Of a stretch of DNA of 64,000 bases, positions 59,993 to 64,000 are shown in pieces. The position numbers and the translations under genes are program-made. Positions within the stretch are counted from its first letter, which is position 1. The number at the start of each line of letters is the position of its first letter. Under the pieces are notes generated by a model. It had not been told where the DNA came from, did not search any database, and saw only the letters and a list, made by a program, of their open reading frames with translations. The stretch lies in assembly GCF_005154805.1 (NCBI RefSeq), contig NZ_CP039727.1, positions 3,035,501 through 3,099,500 of the forward strand, given 5' to 3'. Origin of the DNA: Bacillus sp. S3 (GTDB lineage: Bacteria > Bacillota > Bacilli > Bacillales > Cytobacillaceae).

Positions 59993-61498
59993 TTAGATTT
60001 CCTTAGAATTTTCTTTTTTCTCATTAAACATGCCTACATAATTTTTTGTTTCTCCTGCATCGTCTTTAATTGCTGTAATGGTTAACCACTCTTTATAAAT
60101 CTCATTATTTTTACGTTTGTTCCAAATATAACCTTCCCATATTCCGTTTGTTTTTAAACTATCCCACATTTTTTTATAAAATTCATTATCATGTTCCCCA
60201 GATTGCAGGACACTTGGTGTTTTTCCAACAACTTCTTCCTGACTAAAACCAGTAATTTTTGAAAATGCCGGGTTAACGCTTTGAATAATTCCGTTAACAT
60301 CCGTTACGCAAATTCCATCTAGTGCGTGATTGACTATCTTAGATGAAATATCAAGTTTATCTTGATAGTAAAGCCAAACAACAATGACTAAACTTGCTAA
60401 GGAGAATTCGGAAAGTGACATAAAACCAATTGCGTAATGTCCAGTCCAATTAAAGAGAATTGTTAAAATAATGGGTGGGAAAAAGCCGCCAAGACCACCC
60501 ATTGCAGCAACAATTCCGTTGACAATCCCTGCTTGTTTGGAAAAATATAATGGGACTAACTTAAAGATTGCCCCATTTCCAATCCCTGCGAAGAAAGCCA
60601 CTAATAAACAGCCAAACGAATAGATTGGCAGTGATGGCGTAAATGACAAAAGAAACCCTGCAAAGGTAAGGCTGAAAAATACGGCCATAAGGATTAGAAA
60701 TGGATTTATTTTATCTCCAAGCCAGCCGCCTACAGGCCTAAAAAACGTGGCTAGTGCAATAAAACCGGCGGTTCGTAACCCTGCATCCACCTTATCCAAT
60801 TCAAAGTGATTCACCAAAAAGGAAGGTAAATATATGGTGAATGCGACAAAAGATCCAAAGGTAATAAAATAAAATAAACTTAAAAACCACAGTTTAGGAT
60901 TTTTATAAACTTCTTTAATTTGATCAGATAAGGAATTGTCGACCTTCCGTTCCTTTCTGTCGCCAAAAAGGAAATTTAGTAAAGCAAATATCAACATGAT
61001 CACAAGGAATATTTTAACGGTATTTCTCCATCCATACGCATTTGCAAGTACAGGTGCAGAAAAAGAGGTAATTGCCGTACCAATATTACCAGCGCCATAA
61101 ATACCGTTGATAAAACCATGCTTTGCTTTTACATAATATTTCGGCAGCGAGGTAACGCCTATTGAAAAAACTGCTCCTCCAATACCAAGTAATAATCCCC
61201 CCAAGATAAGCATCATTAGGGAATTCGCATAACTTATAAGGGCAATTGGTATAAGCAAAATAATAAAACTGATCGTAAATAAAAATCTTGCACCATATCG
61301 GTTGGTCCAAAAGCCGATGGGAACCCTGAGAAGTGATCCCAGAATAACCGGCACAGCTGTAGCCCAGGCAATTTCTGTTGATGATAAAGGAATATCAGCC
61401 TTTATAAAAGGCATAAGTGAAGAAATAAGTACCCAAACCATAAATCCCGCCACGAGACTTCCAGTTTGAATAAAAAGTTGTTTTGTACCTTGATTCAT
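59993..61498 (-). CDS. NarK-family transporter fused to a PAS domain
   Basis: The 501-residue protein is an MFS nitrate-type porter (residues 1-375; signatures GIYGAGNIGTAITSFSAP and GGLGGFFPP, with LRVPIGFWTNRYGARF in the first loop) followed after the last helix by a PAS domain at about 385-495 (LDGICVTDVNGIIQSVNPAF, SKITGFSQEEVVGKTPSVLQ, YIWNKRKNNEIYKEW). PAS domains sense redox, ligands or light and are not part of ordinary NarK. Start at the ATG 61498, six bases after AGGGGG. It could couple transport to sensing; no kinase domain is present. Confidence 0.9.
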   Translation of the reverse strand: MNQGTKQLFIQTGSLVAGFMVWVLISSLMPFIKADIPLSSTEIAWATAVPVILGSLLRVPIGFWTNRYGARFLFTISFIILLIPIALISYANSLMMLILGGLLLGIGGAVFSIGVTSLPKYYVKAKHGFINGIYGAGNIGTAITSFSAPVLANAYGWRNTVKIFLVIMLIFALLNFLFGDRKERKVDNSLSDQIKEVYKNPKLWFLSLFYFITFGSFVAFTIYLPSFLVNHFELDKVDAGLRTAGFIALATFFRPVGGWLGDKINPFLILMAVFFSLTFAGFLLSFTPSLPIYSFGCLLVAFFAGIGNGAIFKLVPLYFSKQAGIVNGIVAAMGGLGGFFPPIILTILFNWTGHYAIGFMSLSEFSLASLVIVVWLYYQDKLDISSKIVNHALDGICVTDVNGIIQSVNPAFSKITGFSQEEVVGKTPSVLQSGEHDNEFYKKMWDSLKTNGIWEGYIWNKRKNNEIYKEWLTITAIKDDAGETKNYVGMFNEKKENSKEI

Positions 61499-61769
61499 TT
61501 TCATCCCCCTCAAAATCCCTTTACTCTTACTATACCCTCAAAATAAAGTTATATATTTACTTGGTAAATCCATTCGTATGGAAAATTTTTCTTTTAGTAT
61601 TATAGAACACTTTCAATATTAAAACTATGAGGTATGACACAAGAGAAAAGAATTATTTACATAAATTATATCCAGTAGTATATTTTTCCTGTAATATGTA
61701 TTTTATCATTATGGCAGTTTAAATATATAGTGGGTTTTTTTAAAATTTAATAGGATTGGAAGAAAATCA

Positions 61770-63107
61770 ATGCAACAAAAAAAACGATTTCTTGATCCCC
61801 CTAAAATCCTTGTTTTGGGTTTTGCTTCTATTATTTTAATAGGAACTCTCTCCTTGATCCTTCCAGCAGCAACAACAAATGGCCAAGGGTTATCTTTTAT
61901 TAACGCATTGTTTACAGCAACATCGGCCACTTGTGTAACAGGTCTTGTTGTTGTGGATACTGGAACTACGTTTACGTTATTTGGACAGCTAATCATTTTG
62001 TCTATGATTCAAGTCGGCGGTCTTGGATTTATGACCTTTGCTACCTTATTTGCTTTTTTATTAGGGAAACGAATTTCTTTAAAAGAAAGAATTTTGCTTC
62101 AAGAATCACTAAATAACCTTTCAATGGAAGGAATTGTACGGTTAGCTAAACGTATTTTAATATTTACTGCCGTTATTGAATTCACCGGTGCTGTGCTTTT
62201 ATCTATACGGTTTTCTTTTGACATGCCAGTGGGAAGAGCGATCTATTTCGGGATTTTTCATTCTATCTCGAATTTTAATAATGCAGGGTTTGATATTTTA
62301 GGCAATTATCAAAGTCTAACAGCGTATGTAGCTGATCCCACTATTGTATTAACAATCTGTTCATTAATTACCGTTGGCGGGATTGGCTTTATCGTTATGA
62401 ATGAACTTTTTGAATATAGCAGTTCCAAACGCTTATCATTGCATACGAAAATTGTTTTAGTTACAAGCTTCTTATTATTAATTGGCGGAACAATTGGAAT
62501 TTTTATATTAGAATTTACCAATGAAAAAACCTTAAAGCCCCTATCCTTTTCTGGTAAAATTCTTGGCGCATTATTCCAGTCCGTTGCTGCGAGGACAGAT
62601 GGTGCCAATACTTTAAATATTGCTGAAATGACCCAGTCATCTTTGTTGTTCATTATCTTCTTAATGTTTATTGGTGCTTCCCCTGGTTCAACAGGAGGTG
62701 GAATTAAGACAACTACATTTACAACATTATTAGGAGCAGTCTGGTCGCAAATTCGGGGCAAAGAGGATGTTATTTTTTATCGGCAGCGAGTTGGTTATGA
62801 AACAATCTATAAATCATTGACGGTTACATTATGTGCCTTGTTTCTTGTATTGACTGTCACAATGCTACTTACAATTACAGAACATGGAACAGATTTTTTA
62901 AAGCTTTTATTTGAGACAACATCTGCCTTTGGTACAGTCGGCTTATCAATGGACTTATCCCGTGACTTATCACCACTTGGTAAAGTGTTAATTACCTTAA
63001 CGATGTTCGCAGGCAGACTTGGACCTTTAACCATTGCCTTTGCTGTAGCTATGCGGAGAAAACCTGATGCATTCCGATATCCAAAGGGAAAAATCATGAT
63101 TGGGTAG
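61770..63107 (+). CDS. ktrB: Ktr potassium uptake membrane subunit (KtrB/KtrD)
   Basis: The 445-residue channel subunit has four M1-P-M2 repeats. The filter regions are TATSATCVTGLVVVDTGTTF, NFNNAGFDILGNYQS, SVAARTDGANTLNI and TSAFGTVGLSMDLS, each with the conserved Gly; MFIGASPGSTGGGIKTT is the gating loop region of the third repeat. It moves K+ (with Na+) when bound to a KtrA/KtrC ring, encoded 28 bases downstream. In B. subtilis ktrA precedes ktrB; here the order is reversed. No c-di-AMP (ydaO) riboswitch is visible in the 250 bases upstream. Confidence 0.92.
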   Translation: MQQKKRFLDPPKILVLGFASIILIGTLSLILPAATTNGQGLSFINALFTATSATCVTGLVVVDTGTTFTLFGQLIILSMIQVGGLGFMTFATLFAFLLGKRISLKERILLQESLNNLSMEGIVRLAKRILIFTAVIEFTGAVLLSIRFSFDMPVGRAIYFGIFHSISNFNNAGFDILGNYQSLTAYVADPTIVLTICSLITVGGIGFIVMNELFEYSSSKRLSLHTKIVLVTSFLLLIGGTIGIFILEFTNEKTLKPLSFSGKILGALFQSVAARTDGANTLNIAEMTQSSLLFIIFLMFIGASPGSTGGGIKTTTFTTLLGAVWSQIRGKEDVIFYRQRVGYETIYKSLTVTLCALFLVLTVTMLLTITEHGTDFLKLLFETTSAFGTVGLSMDLSRDLSPLGKVLITLTMFAGRLGPLTIAFAVAMRRKPDAFRYPKGKIMIG

Positions 63108-63135
63108 TTTTTAACATCAAGGAGGATTTTGAACT

Positions 63136-63789
63136 ATGGCTAATCAATACGCTGTAATTGGCTTAGGCAGATTTGGAGTTAGTATCGCCAATAAATTATA
63201 TGAATCTGGCCAGGAAGTACTTGGAGTGGATATAAATGAGGAACGGGTTGAAGAATCACATCCATATGCAACCCATTCGGTTATTGCAGATTCTACAGAT
63301 GCTGAGGCACTGAAATTAATCGGAATTCGTAATTTTGAAACTGTTATTGTAGCCATAGGAAGTGATATCCAGGCAAGTATTTTAACTGTCCTACTATTAA
63401 AGGAACTTGGAGTAAAACAGGTGATTGCTAAGGCAATTAACAAATTGCATGGTCAAGTACTGCAAAAAGTTGGTGCCGACTGGGTTGTTTTCCCTGAGCG
63501 GGATATGGGAATCCGGGTTGCTCATCAGTTGTTATCGCCAAATGTCTTAAATTTCATTGAAATCTCAAAGAATTACAGTGTGGAAGAAGTGAAGCCGCCA
63601 AATCGAATGGTAGAGAAAACCTTAAGAGAGGTGGATTTAAGGGCTAAATTCAATCTTAGCGTGATTGCCATTCGGCACGAAGACGAAATAAATATCTCCC
63701 CATCTCCGGATGAGAAAATAAATTTAGGTGATGTGTTAGTGGTGATTGGTGAAAATCGGGATTTAGATAAATTTGCAAATTTACGTTAA
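63136..63789 (+). CDS. ktrA: Ktr potassium uptake regulatory subunit (KtrA/KtrC)
   Basis: The 217-residue cytosolic gating ring subunit has an RCK_N domain at residues 1-125 (YAVIGLGRFGVSIANKLYES, the nucleotide-binding GxGxxG, with GVDINEERVEE) and an RCK_C domain at about 135-217 (VEEVKPPNRMVEKTLREVDL). RCK_N binds ATP or ADP, and RCK_C of KtrA/KtrC binds c-di-AMP, which closes the channel in B. subtilis. AAGGAGG seven to eight bases before the ATG. It is cotranscribed with ktrB. Confidence 0.92.
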   Translation: MANQYAVIGLGRFGVSIANKLYESGQEVLGVDINEERVEESHPYATHSVIADSTDAEALKLIGIRNFETVIVAIGSDIQASILTVLLLKELGVKQVIAKAINKLHGQVLQKVGADWVVFPERDMGIRVAHQLLSPNVLNFIEISKNYSVEEVKPPNRMVEKTLREVDLRAKFNLSVIAIRHEDEINISPSPDEKINLGDVLVVIGENRDLDKFANLR

Positions 63790-63803
63790 TAGCAAGCCGC
63801 AAT

Positions 63804-63841
63804 TAAAAAGCACACTTCATCCTAGATAAAGTGTGCTTTTC
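63804..63841. terminator. Bidirectional terminator
   Basis: AAAAAGCACACTT and AAGTGTGCTTTT form a stem of 11-12 bp between convergent genes. Confidence 0.85.
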
Positions 63842-64000
63842 CTACTCATTTAAAATTTTTACTGTTACTTGTTTCCTCCCCCAATTAATCGCATCCTGCT
63901 TTGAAGGAATAAATACATCAATTCGATTTCCTTTAATCGCTCCGCCAGTATCCGCAGCGATCGCTTCACCATAGCCCTCAACATAAACTTTACTTCCTAA
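63842..64000 (-). CDS. C-terminal part of a 3D-domain protein (YocH/YuiC-like), partial
   Basis: Only the last 52 codons are in the window. They read GSKVYVEGYGEAIAADTGGA, then IKGNRIDVFIPSKQDAINWG, the classical 3D (three-Asp) domain with its conserved Asp residues, which gives a double-psi barrel related to the lytic transglycosylase MltA. YocH, YorM and YuiC have this domain at the C-terminus after LysM or other wall-binding domains. The enzyme is probably secreted and acts on peptidoglycan; the N-terminal part lies beyond the end. Confidence 0.85.
   Translation of the reverse strand, partial: LGSKVYVEGYGEAIAADTGGAIKGNRIDVFIPSKQDAINWGRKQVTVKILNE

Noticed and set aside
61514..61769. A ydaO-type c-di-AMP riboswitch upstream of ktrB
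   Set aside because: None of the conserved ydaO blocks is seen; the region is AT-rich without strong hairpins. A direct repeat ATTTTGAGGG near the NarK-PAS start was noted but is too short to weigh.

Overview
The window is AT-rich, densely coded DNA from an endospore-forming member of the Bacillaceae. Spore and sporulation genes (csgA, sspH, racA, DUF1657/DUF421 genes of the kind found in spoVA2mob operons) sit among typical Bacillus genes (ymaF, yvbH, helD, nrnB, yclM, ltaS, two yitT-type genes). SD sequences are strong, TTG and GTG starts are frequent, and Rho-independent terminators follow most genes. A Neobacillus- or Bacillus-like soil organism fits best; this is inference, as there is no rRNA to check. 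I saw no tRNA, rRNA, CRISPR array or prophage.

Layout. 0.1-9.4 kb: a methyltransferase, a small Gly/Phe/Pro-rich protein, csgA, a YitT protein, a decayed gene (2896-3365), a membrane protein, His-rich YmaF, a DUF1657-DUF1657-DUF421 cluster, two efflux-type transporters and YvbH. 9.4-17.3 kb: a second YitT protein, a lysine riboswitch in front of a LysP-type permease, a small XRE regulator, long-form asnS, three small genes and helD. 17.7-29.2 kb: YceI, a PLP enzyme, DUF2935, a polysaccharide deacetylase, a HAD phosphatase, a RacA-like protein followed by RacA, a GreA-like factor, a membrane acyltransferase, nrnB and a nitronate monooxygenase. 29.2-36.6 kb: a small heme-copper-oxidase-like membrane protein, a two-component system, a two-gene ABC importer with fused permease and binding domains, a GntR-RCK_C (BusR-like) regulator, and tandem YjdF-like membrane proteins. 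36.7-45.7 kb: aspartate kinase, a CoA-diphosphatase-type Nudix enzyme, the homogentisate operon hppD-fahA-hmgA, a TrpXYZ-type ABC importer and an unlisted 42-residue ORF. 45.9-57.5 kb: a two-subunit heme-copper oxidase whose subunit I lacks the usual active-site Tyr, a CPA2 antiporter with a structured leader, a 1.5-kb IS256-family element that splits a giant membrane protein, an HD hydrolase and LTA synthase. 57.9-64.0 kb: sspH, two NarK-type transporters (one carrying a PAS domain), a Ktr potassium system, and the end of a 3D-domain protein.

How the genes fit together. Three themes recur. Ion and osmolyte balance: Ktr, the CPA2 antiporter, and the fused ABC importer facing a BusR-like RCK_C regulator; RCK_C domains of KtrA and BusR families bind c-di-AMP. 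Anaerobic nitrogen metabolism: two NarK paralogs, a perfect Fnr-type palindrome about 41.5 bases upstream of a predicted start site, and a CuA oxidase with a nitric-oxide-reductase-like active-site change. Aromatic amino acid turnover: tyrosine degradation beside an importer of the TrpX family.

The clearest new structural result is the IS256 insertion. Removing the element and one copy of its 9-bp target duplication restores one frame of about 1135 codons. Motif readings were made by eye; family names without a stated motif rest on overall resemblance.
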